A stretch of 64,000 bases of DNA. It comes from Piscirickettsiaceae bacterium CG07_land_8_20_14_0_80_44_28 (GTDB taxonomy: Bacteria > Pseudomonadota > Gammaproteobacteria > Thiomicrospirales > Thiomicrospiraceae). A program made the position numbers and the translations under genes. Below are positions 30,066-39,404 of the stretch, in pieces (the stretch's first letter is position 1; each line of letters begins with the position of its first letter). The stretch is taken from positions 1 to 64,000 of the forward strand of contig PEWX01000030.1 of the NCBI GenBank assembly GCA_002779995.1, given 5' to 3'. The notes under the pieces were generated by a model. That model saw nothing but the letters and a program-made list of their open reading frames with translations, was not told the DNA's origin and ran no database searches.

Positions 30066-31094
30066 CTATTTATTCAGCAAAGAACTGAGAATGCGAGCAG
30101 TCATATCCACTCTGGGGACAATTTTGTCGTAAGCCATTCGACTGGGTCCCACCACACCAAGCACACCAATGACTTGCCCTTCCCGCTCATAGGGCGAGGC
30201 GATGACACTGCAATTTTGATAACTTTCATGACCACATTCCTGTCCAATAAAAATTTGAACCCCCTTGGCTTGCATACTTTTATTTAACAATGCCAGTAAA
30301 TCCGAATGTTCTTCAAAGGAATGAAATAACGCTTTTAATTTTTGCGCATCGGCCAATTCATCATAGTTAAGCAGATTGCTTTTTCCGGAAATAAAATAAG
30401 GCTTATCATTTTTTAAACTTTGATCAATGACTTCATCCGTTGCCGTGACAACCGATAACATCAGCTGATCAACCGACTGCCGCAAACGATTTAAACGACT
30501 GACCAACATCTGCTTAACGTCAGACAAATGATGCCCTACAAAATGTTGGTTGAAATAATTGGCCGCCTGCAACAGATGTTGATCCGATACCGGTTCATCA
30601 AATTCAATCACGCGATTCTGCACATCCTTGTCATTTAAAACCAACACCACCAAAGCGCGGCGCTCGCCCAGTTTTACAAAGTCAATATGGCGCAATACCT
30701 CTTGTTGCTGATTCGGCAACATCACCAAACTGGCCATGCCGGTTAAGCCCGACAAGATATGGGATGCAGACCCTAATAATTCTTGCTGTGAATGGGCTTG
30801 AATAAACCCCTGTTTAATTTGCCGGGTTAAGGATTGCTGCAAGGGTTGCACGGTTAAAATCGTATCGACAAAAAAACGAATCCCCGATTGGGTCGGGACT
30901 CGGCCTGCGGAAGTGTGCGGCGAGTGAATCAAGCCGAGTTTTTCTAAGTCCGCCATTACATTGCGTACGGTTGCCGAACTCACCCCCACATCGGGCAATT
31001 TAGCCAATGCGGATGAGCCGACAGGTTTCCCCTCATTTAGGTATAATGCCATCAAATGTTTAAACAATAATTGGGATCTTTCGTTTAGCGTCAT
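30066..31094 (-). CDS. hrcA: Heat-inducible transcription repressor HrcA
   Basis: 342 residues: an N-terminal winged helix (SQLLFKHLMALYLNEGKPVGS, VSSATVRNVMADLEKLG, TSAGRVPTQSGIRFFVD) and a GAF-like effector domain ending in SPYEREGQVIGVLGVVGPSRM and RVDMTARILSSLL. It normally represses through the CIRCE operator, but no canonical CIRCE (TTAGCACTC-N9-GAGTGCTAA) is visible in this cluster, so its target here (often groESL) is probably elsewhere. Confidence 0.95.
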   Translation of the reverse strand: MTLNERSQLLFKHLMALYLNEGKPVGSSALAKLPDVGVSSATVRNVMADLEKLGLIHSPHTSAGRVPTQSGIRFFVDTILTVQPLQQSLTRQIKQGFIQAHSQQELLGSASHILSGLTGMASLVMLPNQQQEVLRHIDFVKLGERRALVVLVLNDKDVQNRVIEFDEPVSDQHLLQAANYFNQHFVGHHLSDVKQMLVSRLNRLRQSVDQLMLSVVTATDEVIDQSLKNDKPYFISGKSNLLNYDELADAQKLKALFHSFEEHSDLLALLNKSMQAKGVQIFIGQECGHESYQNCSVIASPYEREGQVIGVLGVVGPSRMAYDKIVPRVDMTARILSSLLNK

Positions 31095-31166
31095 AAAATT
31101 GGTTTCAAGGGTTGCGTTAGATGTTCGCTGACATCATTTAGCTTAAATGGCTCGAACGTTATGATG

Positions 31167-31194
31167 TTATATAGTCGCAAAAGCTTTTTTCAAG
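31167..31194 (-). promoter_or_regulatory. Possible sigma-32 type promoter for hrcA
   Basis: On the minus strand CTTGAAA (31188-31194), 13 nt, CTATATAA (31167-31174). The -35 is perfect and the spacing equals that of grpE and dnaK, but the -10 is a weak match and could equally serve sigma-70. Confidence 0.4.
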
Positions 31195-31255
31195 ACCTAA
31201 GTTAAAAATCGTTTGACCGCACGCCCTCCCTTTTTCAGCAGTAAGGATAAAACGT

Positions 31256-32131
31256 ATGTTCGAGAAAATCGGCATTTTTGGAAAGTACAATGGCATCCAG
31301 TCTTGGGAATTGATTGATAAGTTAATTCTCTATTTTCAAAAGAAGCACAAAACGGTGATTTTAGACCAACGTTCTTGTTGTGACTTTCCCATTGAACGCT
31401 ATGGCATTGAGCGTTTAGAGCGCCAACTGCTATTACCTCAGATCGACCTTGCCATCGTGGTCGGCGGCGACGGCACTTTTTTAGATGTGGCCAGAACCGT
31501 TGTCGATTTCAAAATTCCGCTGCTGGGCATCAACCTGGGACGGCTTGGATTTTTAACCGACGTTTCACCCGACACCATGGTCATCACCCTGGATGAAGTG
31601 TTGGATGGTGATTATCAATGTGAAGAAAGAATGCTGTTGAATGTAAAAGTTCAACTAGAAGGCAAAACCCTGTTTAATGAAGTCGCCTTTAATGATGTGG
31701 TGTTGCACAAAAACGATTCGCCGCGCATGATTGAATTTGAAACCTTTATCGACAAACGGTTTTTAAACAGCCAACGCTCTGACGGGCTGATTATTGCCAC
31801 CCCGACCGGCTCCACTGCCTATTCACTCTCTGCCGGCGGCCCCATCGTTGATCCGGAGCTGAATGCCATGACCTTAGTTTCCATTAACCCCCATACCATG
31901 AGCACGCGTCCGGTGGTGGTCTCAGGCGATAGTGAAATTTTGATTCGCCCCCACGACAATTGTAGTGGCACCGCTTCCATTATTTGTGATGGTCAACTGT
32001 CCTTCCAAATTGAAGCCAATCATGAAACCACCATTACCCGTCATGCCAATTTTATTAAAATGATTCACCCCAAAAATCATGACCACTTCAAACTGTTGCG
32101 TGCCAAATTAAAATGGGGTAAAAAGCTTTAA
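31256..32131 (+). CDS. nadK: NAD kinase
   Basis: ATP-dependent phosphorylation of NAD to NADP. 291 residues with the diagnostic GGDGTFL (70-76), the NDVVLHK region, and the glycine-rich TPTGSTAYSLSAGGPIVDP. AAGGA precedes the ATG. It is divergent from hrcA and 80 bp upstream of recN, the common nadK-recN pairing. Confidence 0.96.
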   Translation: MFEKIGIFGKYNGIQSWELIDKLILYFQKKHKTVILDQRSCCDFPIERYGIERLERQLLLPQIDLAIVVGGDGTFLDVARTVVDFKIPLLGINLGRLGFLTDVSPDTMVITLDEVLDGDYQCEERMLLNVKVQLEGKTLFNEVAFNDVVLHKNDSPRMIEFETFIDKRFLNSQRSDGLIIATPTGSTAYSLSAGGPIVDPELNAMTLVSINPHTMSTRPVVVSGDSEILIRPHDNCSGTASIICDGQLSFQIEANHETTITRHANFIKMIHPKNHDHFKLLRAKLKWGKKL

Positions 32132-32170
32132 ACCAAGACAGATTTACATACAATAAGACTCTAAAAATCA

Positions 32171-32180
32171 CCAGGCCTGG
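32171..32180. repeat. Dispersed palindrome copy 8 (nadK-recN gap)
   Basis: Exact CCAGGCCTGG preceded by AAAAATCA and followed by CCAAAATT; the right-hand T-run is missing here. Confidence 0.9.
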
Positions 32181-32211
32181 CCAAAATTCATTGAGATTAA
32201 TTGAGAAAACC

Positions 32212-33876
32212 ATGTTACAAGAACTCTCTATTCAAAACCTCGCACTGATTCAATCGTTACAACTCCCCTTTAATAAAGGCTTTACCACCTTAACGGGTGA
32301 AACGGGTGCGGGTAAATCCATTTTATTGGACGCGCTGGGTTTAGCACTGGGCGAGAGAGCGGATAGCAGTTTGGTGCGCCATGGAACCGATAAAGCCGAT
32401 GTGACTGCCGATTTTGACATTACCAAATTGCCGACAGTACAAGCCTGGTTAATCGACAATGAATTAGAAGATGCAGACAGTTGTTTACTAAGGCGAACGC
32501 TGACTGCCGAAGGGCGTTCCAAAGCGTATATTAATGGTCGCCCTGCGTCTGTTAGCCAACTCAAACAACTCAGCAGCTTGCTGATTGATATTCATGGTCA
32601 ACATGAACACCAATCACTCATGCACCCACCCAAACAACTGGAACTGTTGGATGCCTATGCGCAACACCCAACCTTATTAGAAACCACCGCCCAAAACTAC
32701 CAGGCCTGGCAAAAACTGAACCACACCTTGCAAAGCCGACTGGCAGATCAATCGGATCGTCAAAGCCGTATTGAACTGTTAGCCTTTCAACAACAGGAAT
32801 TTGATCGCATTCAGCCGCAAGCCGGTGAATTTGAAATGCTCGCCGAAGAGCAAAACACCCTGTCTCATGCCAGTGAAATCAAACAGGCGGTTTACAACGC
32901 TTATGAACAGCTTGAAGGCGATAAGGGCATTGTTGAACAGCTCAACCAAACCCTATCTGAATTGAGCAAAGCCAGTGAATACAGCCCGCAACTGGCAGAA
33001 GCGCTACAACAACTCGAATCGATTCAAATCGATGTTCAAGCGGTGGCTGACGACATACAACACCAAAATAACCAAGTCAGCTTAGACCCGGATCGATTAC
33101 AACAGGTGGATGAACGACTGACTGAACTGTTTGGTCTGGCCAAAAAACACCTATTAGACCCGAATGCCTTAACCCAAAAACATCAAGAAATTAATGCCGA
33201 ATTAGCCTCCCTAAATAATGAGGATGCCTCGCTGGAACACCTTCAACTCAAGATTGACCAGGCCTGGCAAGTCTTTATGAACAGTGCACAAGCCCTAACA
33301 AAATCTCGCCAAACCGCAGCGCAACACCTCAGTAAAACTGTCACCCAAGCCATGCAAACGCTGGGGATGCCACATGGACAATTTGACATTAGCCTGAATG
33401 AAGCAACCAAACCATCACGTTTGGGACAAGACCAAGTGCAATTTAACGTCACCGCCAATAAAGGCCAACCCTTGCAACCCTTGTCCAAAGTGGCATCGGG
33501 GGGTGAACTGTCTCGCATTAGCCTGGCCATTCAAGTGGCGAGTGCCGAAGTGGCCAGTTTACCGTCAATGATATTTGATGAGGTTGATGTCGGCATCGGC
33601 GGCGGCATTGCCGAAGTAGTGGGGCAAAAAATGCAACAACTCGGCCAGCATCGCCAAATCTTTTCGATTACCCATCTTGCACAAGTGGCGGCTTATGGTG
33701 ACCAGCAGTTAAGCATCCAAAAACAAACTCAAAAAGACCAAACGCTCACCCAAGTCACCGAACTGAGCCCCAAAGAAAGGGTCGAAGAACTCGCCCGCAT
33801 GCTCGGCGGAGTCACCATTACCGACTCAACCCTGCAACACGCCCAAGAAATGCTCGATACCGCACAACATAAATAG
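32212..33876 (+). CDS. recN: DNA repair protein RecN
   Basis: SMC-like ATPase acting early in double-strand break repair. From ATG 32212 (MLQELSIQNLALIQ) it has 554 residues; a start 7 codons earlier is not the family N-terminus. Walker A GETGAGKS at 29-36, a long coiled coil interrupted near the middle (about 150-350), the ABC signature ASGGELSRISLAIQV and Walker B MIFDEVDVGIGGG. Two copies of the dispersed palindrome lie within the coiled-coil coding part, both read as QAW. Confidence 0.97.
   Translation: MLQELSIQNLALIQSLQLPFNKGFTTLTGETGAGKSILLDALGLALGERADSSLVRHGTDKADVTADFDITKLPTVQAWLIDNELEDADSCLLRRTLTAEGRSKAYINGRPASVSQLKQLSSLLIDIHGQHEHQSLMHPPKQLELLDAYAQHPTLLETTAQNYQAWQKLNHTLQSRLADQSDRQSRIELLAFQQQEFDRIQPQAGEFEMLAEEQNTLSHASEIKQAVYNAYEQLEGDKGIVEQLNQTLSELSKASEYSPQLAEALQQLESIQIDVQAVADDIQHQNNQVSLDPDRLQQVDERLTELFGLAKKHLLDPNALTQKHQEINAELASLNNEDASLEHLQLKIDQAWQVFMNSAQALTKSRQTAAQHLSKTVTQAMQTLGMPHGQFDISLNEATKPSRLGQDQVQFNVTANKGQPLQPLSKVASGGELSRISLAIQVASAEVASLPSMIFDEVDVGIGGGIAEVVGQKMQQLGQHRQIFSITHLAQVAAYGDQQLSIQKQTQKDQTLTQVTELSPKERVEELARMLGGVTITDSTLQHAQEMLDTAQHK
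32700..32709. repeat. Dispersed palindrome copy 9 (in recN)
   Basis: Exact CCAGGCCTGG; codons CAG GCC TGG (QAW). Flanks AAAACTA and CAAAAACT. Confidence 0.85.
33258..33267. repeat. Dispersed palindrome copy 10 (in recN)
   Basis: Exact CCAGGCCTGG, second copy in recN, 558 bp from the first, again read as QAW; flanks AGATTGA and CAAGTCTTT. Confidence 0.85.
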
Positions 33877-33924
33877 ATTTTCCGAACACGAAACCATAGA
33901 AACCATAATCACTAAGCCGGATAT

Positions 33925-34926
33925 TTAAAGCATATTGCCTAATTGAACACCGATGCTCAAGGTATTGTTTAGATAGTTATAGTCAATCAGGCTTTCACCA
34001 TAGCCATAAAACCATTGTGCATAAAAGTTAAGATTACGGTGAATCGGATAGTTATAACCCAGCTCTAAAGCCCCTTTATTGCGTTTTTCATTAAAATTAT
34101 TGCGCACCATAACGCTGAGATGGTGATCTGAAGATTTCGTCGCGTACAACAACTCTGAGTGCCCAAGATAGTGGCTGATGTCAGCATTATCATCACTTGA
34201 AGCCGATTCGGGGAATCTTATCCAAGGCTTAACAATAAATGCCGAGTTATCTTGCTCAAAAACAAGTCGTAAAAAACCACGATTCCAAGAGCGCGATAAA
34301 CTGCCCGGTTTGCCATTCGATTGATGAATCAACCCTACTTCAATCAAACGATTTTTCCAGCCCAAAATATCCCATTGATTATCAAAACGGATCCAAGCCT
34401 CAGGTTGATGGTTGGTTTCTCGAAAAGGTGAGGAAATAGTATGATTATAGGCTTGCCAAAATGATCGATTGGTATACCCCACAAACCAGTGATCTCCCAC
34501 GCCAATAAAGTTATCTGAAATGGGGACTTTGACACTGAATTGAAACTTGATTTCCAGCGCATCAAAACGATCATTTTTTAAAAACTGTTCAACAAAGGGT
34601 TGCTCGTTAACGCCTGAAAAGTGATAAGCCCCAAATAACACATAGTTTGGTAAATAGCTTTGTAAGGAAAATTGGGTGTTTTTATTCGATCGTTCAGATT
34701 GTAACCGTTGCTCAACAGCCGAAGGATTAGAGATTGAGCCGTCTTTAACCAAACATTGCTGGCGAATGTCGTTTAAATGGGTCTCTGCCGGGTAGGTTAA
34801 CACCAATTCTTGTAAACAATTTGAATCATAGACTGGCGTGAATACTTCGACTTCGGTTTCTGCCAAGACCAAAGGCATGACCAAAAGTAATCCCATTAAA
34901 TAACAGATTTTCAGTCGGTTGTTCAT
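33925..34926 (-). CDS. pldA: Outer-membrane phospholipase A (OMPLA)
   Basis: Calcium-dependent outer-membrane phospholipase A1/A2 that removes misplaced phospholipids. 333 residues: signal peptide ending at about residue 22 (LPLVLA|ET), then a beta-barrel. Family landmarks are YTNRSFWQAYNHTISSPFRE and the catalytic HQSNGKPGSLSRSWNR, with the His and Ser of HQS as the expected active-site pair. The C-terminal residue pattern suits an outer-membrane barrel. It converges on recN; the preceding gap 34927-35124 holds no gene I can support. Confidence 0.92.
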   Translation of the reverse strand: MNNRLKICYLMGLLLVMPLVLAETEVEVFTPVYDSNCLQELVLTYPAETHLNDIRQQCLVKDGSISNPSAVEQRLQSERSNKNTQFSLQSYLPNYVLFGAYHFSGVNEQPFVEQFLKNDRFDALEIKFQFSVKVPISDNFIGVGDHWFVGYTNRSFWQAYNHTISSPFRETNHQPEAWIRFDNQWDILGWKNRLIEVGLIHQSNGKPGSLSRSWNRGFLRLVFEQDNSAFIVKPWIRFPESASSDDNADISHYLGHSELLYATKSSDHHLSVMVRNNFNEKRNKGALELGYNYPIHRNLNFYAQWFYGYGESLIDYNYLNNTLSIGVQLGNML

Positions 34927-35124
34927 CTATTCAACACTCATCAGAAAGCGTGTGCAAGATTGAAACCGGGTATTTGCCTTTGCCTGACCGATTAACTTTT
35001 TCATGATTTTTTTCGTCCATTTTGATCTCGTTTTAGCATCTTGATTCGATGAAATTTTGATTCAAAATGCATCATACCACGCGCCAAACGAACTGCCTTT
35101 AAAAGCTTTGTGGATGACCCATTA

Positions 35125-36933
35125 TTAACGATAAAGCCGTTGGTAGGTTCCGCCGGAGGTGACGAGGTCTTCGTGGCTACCGGATTCAATAATATGGCCG
35201 TCTTCAAACACCAAAATACGATCAGCTTGCTTAATGGAGCTTAGACGATGAGCAACAATCAGCGTTGTTCTCCCTTTTAAAAATGGGGCGAGATCAAGAT
35301 AGAGTTTGCGTTCAGTTTCCATATCTAACGCCGAAGTGGCTTCATCCATAATCACCACTTTGGGGTCTTGTAATATCATCCGTGCAATTGCCAATCGTTG
35401 ACGCTGCCCGCCGGATAGTTTGACACCATTACGCCCAACCATAGTGTCTAGTTGATGTTCCATATCTGCCACCACATCGTCCAATTGCGCCATTTTTAAG
35501 GCTTCCCACAGGGATTGCTCCGGTAAATCTTGGCCTAGGGTTAAATTGAATCGCACGGTTTGTTGAAACAGCATCGGTTGCTGTAAAACGGTTGCCACAT
35601 TTTGCCGAACCTGTTGTTGACCAATCTCTTCAATCGGCACACCGTTATAACAAACCTGCCCCGCATCCGCTTCATAAAAGCCTAATAATATTTGCACCAG
35701 CGTGGTTTTTCCACCGCCACTGGCACCCACAAAGGCCAGCTTTTCGCCCGGCTGAATTTCAAAATTGAGGTTGTGTAATACCGGCTTATCATCACTGGGA
35801 TAATGAAAGTAGACATCTTTAACTGAAACCGATATGGGGGCATTTTTAAACGGGTCTTTTAGCGCAGGATAACGGGGTTCTTGGTGTAAGTCTAATACTT
35901 GATTTATACGCTGTAACGCACCGGAACCGGCACTATAGGCATATTGAATGGCTAAGATTTCTTGAACCGGCCCCATCATAAACCAAAGGTAACCGAACAC
36001 CGCCATCATTTCCCCAATTGATAAATTGGAAAAGACCACCATAAAAAAACTAACGCCCCGAAATAAATCAAACCCAATTAGAAAAATCAAAAAAGACAGT
36101 CGGCTGGCGGCTTCAGACTTCCAGGTAAAGGCTTCTGAACGTAATTTTATTTGCTCAGCACTTTCCCGAATCCGCCCAAAAAACGCTGTATCCTGATTGG
36201 CAGCTCGCACTTGTTGTAGCGCATCCAAGGTTTCAGCTAGCGCCTGCTGAAAAGCGGCAACAGCAGTGTTTTCATCTTTTTTTAGAGTTTTAACTTTGCG
36301 CCCCATACGCATGGTGAAATAGACAACTAAGGGGTTAAGCAGCAAAATAAACAACGCCAATTGCCAATGCAACCAAAGTAATACGACGGTAATGCCCATT
36401 AAAGAAAATACCGCTAAAATGACTTTACCAACTGTGGTGCCTAAGAAGGTATCTAGGGTATTGACATCACTGACCATCGTTGACGTCACGTTACCACTGC
36501 CTAAGGTTTCATATTGACTCATTGAAACCCCTTGGATTCTGGCCAATAGATCGGTACGAATACCATAGGTAACCGCTTTAGAAATCAGGGTGAATTGCTG
36601 AACTTGCCAGACCCCCAGTACAACGCCAATCACTCTTAACAGAATGGTAATCAGCGTGACCAACGCGATATAACCTAATGCCGTTTGCCAACTGTCAGGA
36701 ATCCATTGATTGAGCGTACCAACAATCCAGGCCGGTTGATTAAGTAGCACTTCATCGACCAATAATGGCAATAATAATGGCAGTGGAACGGTGGCAAGCA
36801 TGGCAAACAAAGCAATAATATGCGCTTTAATGAGTTTCGATTTGTGACGGATGACCAGATCAAAGATACGTTGCCAACTATAAGGCGTTTGTGCAGGTTG
36901 TTTAGCCAAGTCTTTTGAATTGAAATCACTCAT
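35125..36933 (-). CDS. ABC exporter (fused membrane and ATPase domains)
   Basis: 602 residues: an N-terminal membrane domain with about six helices (40-325), then a nucleotide-binding domain with Walker A GASGGGKTT (about 394-402), signature LSGGQRQR and Walker B VVIMDEATSALD. It belongs to the MsbA/lipid and multidrug exporter class; the substrate is not evident. Its start overlaps the tatD stop by 4 nt (ATGA), so it ends the fab-pab-tmk-holB-tatD transcript. Confidence 0.9.
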   Translation of the reverse strand: MSDFNSKDLAKQPAQTPYSWQRIFDLVIRHKSKLIKAHIIALFAMLATVPLPLLLPLLVDEVLLNQPAWIVGTLNQWIPDSWQTALGYIALVTLITILLRVIGVVLGVWQVQQFTLISKAVTYGIRTDLLARIQGVSMSQYETLGSGNVTSTMVSDVNTLDTFLGTTVGKVILAVFSLMGITVVLLWLHWQLALFILLLNPLVVYFTMRMGRKVKTLKKDENTAVAAFQQALAETLDALQQVRAANQDTAFFGRIRESAEQIKLRSEAFTWKSEAASRLSFLIFLIGFDLFRGVSFFMVVFSNLSIGEMMAVFGYLWFMMGPVQEILAIQYAYSAGSGALQRINQVLDLHQEPRYPALKDPFKNAPISVSVKDVYFHYPSDDKPVLHNLNFEIQPGEKLAFVGASGGGKTTLVQILLGFYEADAGQVCYNGVPIEEIGQQQVRQNVATVLQQPMLFQQTVRFNLTLGQDLPEQSLWEALKMAQLDDVVADMEHQLDTMVGRNGVKLSGGQRQRLAIARMILQDPKVVIMDEATSALDMETERKLYLDLAPFLKGRTTLIVAHRLSSIKQADRILVFEDGHIIESGSHEDLVTSGGTYQRLYR

Positions 36934-37703
36934 AATTTAAATAGTCTTTGAAAATTTTCCGTGGTGGCTTGGGCAACCGCTTCGACACTTAAGCCTCGTA
37001 ATCGTGCAATTTCTTCTACCACATAGCGTGTATAGGCCGGTTGATTGGGTTTGCCGCGATAAGGAACCGGGGCCAGATAGGGCGAATCGGTTTCGACTAA
37101 GATTCGATCCAGTGGCACTGCGGCTGCCACTGTTTTGATCTCTTTGGCATTTTTAAAGGTCACAATGCCGGAAAAGGAAATATAGAACCCCAATGCCATA
37201 GCCGCTTCTGCGGTGGCTAAATCTTCCACAAAACAGTGCATAATGCCGCCAACTTGCTGCGCTCCTTCTTCGCGTAAAATCCGCAAACAGTCTTCTGTGC
37301 TGTTGCGCGTATGAATAATAATGGGTTTATTCAGTTGAATGGCCAACCGAATCATTTGACGAAAACGGTTTTGTTGCCAAGCCATATCTTCCGTTTCAAT
37401 GTCAAAATGATAATAATCCAAACCAATTTCGCCAATAGCCAACACTTTGGGATGACTGGCAGTGGCCATTAATTCTGCATCGGTGACGGTTACATCAGCC
37501 GGTTCACAAGGATGCACCCCGATTGCAGCATAAACACCTTGATACCGGGTGGCCAAATCAAGCACTTCTTGCCATTGCTTTGGGGCAATCGCAATACACA
37601 TCATTTGACGCACGTCATTTTCCAAAGCTGTCTGAATCACTTGCTCCGTGCTGCCGAGCGGCTCTGGCAAAATATTTAGGTGACAGTGGGAATCAATTAT
37701 CAT
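36930..37703 (-). CDS. tatD: TatD family metal-dependent hydrolase
   Basis: TIM-barrel deoxyribonuclease-like protein. The start at 37703 (MIIDSHCHLN) has AAAGGAG upstream and gives 257 residues; the longer frame overlaps holB. Metal ligands lie in DSHCHL (H6, H8), GEIGLDYYHF, IHTR, MHCF and VETDSPYLAP. By position after holB it is the YcfH-type paralogue of TatD. Confidence 0.93.
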   Translation of the reverse strand: MIIDSHCHLNILPEPLGSTEQVIQTALENDVRQMMCIAIAPKQWQEVLDLATRYQGVYAAIGVHPCEPADVTVTDAELMATASHPKVLAIGEIGLDYYHFDIETEDMAWQQNRFRQMIRLAIQLNKPIIIHTRNSTEDCLRILREEGAQQVGGIMHCFVEDLATAEAAMALGFYISFSGIVTFKNAKEIKTVAAAVPLDRILVETDSPYLAPVPYRGKPNQPAYTRYVVEEIARLRGLSVEAVAQATTENFQRLFKL

Positions 37704-37713
37704 GCGCTCTCCT

Positions 37714-38703
37714 TTAAATTTGATCGCCTCTAATCGTGCTTGGCTGTAATGCGCGATTGGGTTGATAGTCAGTCTGCTGACACTGCAACCATTCCAAACA
37801 AACACTCTCTAACAACAAATCTTTATTAACATTTTGTTGCCATAATTGACGTGCTTGTAGCACCGACTTCTGAAAAATAAGCCAGTTTCGATCATAGGGT
37901 AATTTTTTGCCATAAATAGCGGCGCGAATGTAATTCACCGTCCAAAGATAAAAATAATCAAACACCACTTCCGGTTTTGACCATTTTTTCCATTTCTCTA
38001 CTTGTTGGGAAACTGAAATTCGCTGTTGTTGTAAATTTTTTATATCCGTTTGCCAAGCCGACTCCCATTCAAAATCCTTCGACTCTACCCAAGTTTTGGC
38101 AGATAACGGAAGCCCCCAGTTGAGTTTCAAGGCTTTTTTGAGCAACAAAGTATCTGCTTGAGGCAGCTGCTGTTGTAACCATGCCATCACCTCATTGGCG
38201 GGCGGAATAGAAAATCGTATCTGTCGACACCGACTGATGAGTGTTGCCGGTAATTGTTGAGATTGGTGGCTGGTCAAAATCATCACTGTGTTCGCAGGCG
38301 GTTCTTCCAATGTTTTCAAAAGCGCATTAAAGGCTGAACGATTTAAGTGCTCAACCCGCTCAATCAAAACCACCTTATACCCCCCTTGGTGAGTCGTTCG
38401 ATACACTTGATCATTTAAGGCACGAACCTGGTCAACACTGATTTCTTTTTTATCTCCCAGAAGTGCCAATGACAAAAAATCGGGATGCGTTTGATGGCTA
38501 AATTGATGACATTGCACACAGGTTTGACAGGCATCCAACCCCTCGGACTGGCATAAAATCCCTTGTGCCATTGCCATCGCAAATTCTGAAATACCAATCC
38601 CATCCGCACCAGACAATAAATAGGCTTGACCTAAATAACAACCTTGGTCGAGCCAGTCCTGCCACATTGGCGTTTGCCATGGATAAAGCATCGCCTGAGC
38701 CAT
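37714..38703 (-). CDS. holB: DNA polymerase III delta' subunit
   Basis: Clamp-loader subunit. 329 residues with a degenerate P-loop (LLSGADGIGISEFA in place of a catalytic Walker A), the four-cysteine zinc module (CQSEGLDACQTCVQC), and NRSAFNALLKTLEEPP, which contains the SRC-adjacent conserved stretch; the SRC motif follows (LISRCRQIRF). It starts on the last base of the tmk stop (TAATG). Confidence 0.94.
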   Translation of the reverse strand: MAQAMLYPWQTPMWQDWLDQGCYLGQAYLLSGADGIGISEFAMAMAQGILCQSEGLDACQTCVQCHQFSHQTHPDFLSLALLGDKKEISVDQVRALNDQVYRTTHQGGYKVVLIERVEHLNRSAFNALLKTLEEPPANTVMILTSHQSQQLPATLISRCRQIRFSIPPANEVMAWLQQQLPQADTLLLKKALKLNWGLPLSAKTWVESKDFEWESAWQTDIKNLQQQRISVSQQVEKWKKWSKPEVVFDYFYLWTVNYIRAAIYGKKLPYDRNWLIFQKSVLQARQLWQQNVNKDLLLESVCLEWLQCQQTDYQPNRALQPSTIRGDQI

Positions 38704-39374
38704 TAATCCACGACCTCTGCAAGCAACTGCGTCAATCGAGTGTGGATTTGCGCTTGGACGTTGCTGAGTGGTTGCGACGCATCTAAAACTTGATAACGCG
38801 CCGGAGCCTGATGCGCACGATACAAATAGGCACTGCGTACTTTTTCAAAAAATGCGGCTTGTTCTTGTTCAAACCGGTCAATGGCTTGTCCCGTCAGATT
38901 TGAGCGTGCAGCCACTCGACGCAATCCCTCTTCAATCGGCAAATCAAATACAAAGGTCATTTCCGGAACAAACCCTTGTTGCACCCAATCTTCCAGTTGT
39001 GCAATACGCTGATAATCCATGCCTCTTGCCCCCCCCTGATAAGCATAAGACGCATCGGTAAAACGATCTGAAACCACCCACTTTCCGTCGGCAAGCGCCG
39101 GTAAAATAATTTGTTGTATATGTTGATTGCGTGCGGCGAACATCAACAGTAATTCGGTTTCTACCGTCATTTCATTATAGTTTGGATCCAATAAGATCTG
39201 CCTAACCGCTTCACTGATCGGCGTTCCGCCCGGTTCTCGAGTCACAACCACCTCTAAGCCTTTGTCCTGCAACCACTGCTGAATAAAAACCAAATTCGTG
39301 GATTTCCCACCGCCTTCTGTTCCCTCAAGGGTAATGAATTGACCAGGCCTGGATTGATGTGTGTGTGTTGTCAT
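38703..39374 (-). CDS. tmk: Thymidylate kinase
   Basis: Phosphorylates dTMP. 223 residues. P-loop EGTEGGGKS at about 17-25, the DR(F/Y) motif DRFTDASYAYQGGARG, and a lid region REPGGTPISEAVR. It has a short N-terminal extension rich in His, Thr and Gln before the P-loop strand, in which a copy of the dispersed palindrome falls (reads SRPGQ). GGAAGG precedes the ATG. Confidence 0.96.
   Translation of the reverse strand: MTTHTHQSRPGQFITLEGTEGGGKSTNLVFIQQWLQDKGLEVVVTREPGGTPISEAVRQILLDPNYNEMTVETELLLMFAARNQHIQQIILPALADGKWVVSDRFTDASYAYQGGARGMDYQRIAQLEDWVQQGFVPEMTFVFDLPIEEGLRRVAARSNLTGQAIDRFEQEQAAFFEKVRSAYLYRAHQAPARYQVLDASQPLSNVQAQIHTRLTQLLAEVVD
39343..39352. repeat. Dispersed palindrome copy 11 (in tmk)
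   Basis: Exact CCAGGCCTGG in the non-conserved N-terminal codons of tmk; flanks ATGAATTGA and ATTGATGT. Confidence 0.85.
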
Positions 39375-39404
39375 AACCTTCCGTTTTGAATGCTAACGCC
39401 CAAA

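Noticed and set aside
29240..31255. CIRCE operator in the heat-shock cluster
   Set aside because: I looked for TTAGCACTC and GAGTGCTAA halves upstream of hrcA, grpE and dnaK and found none.
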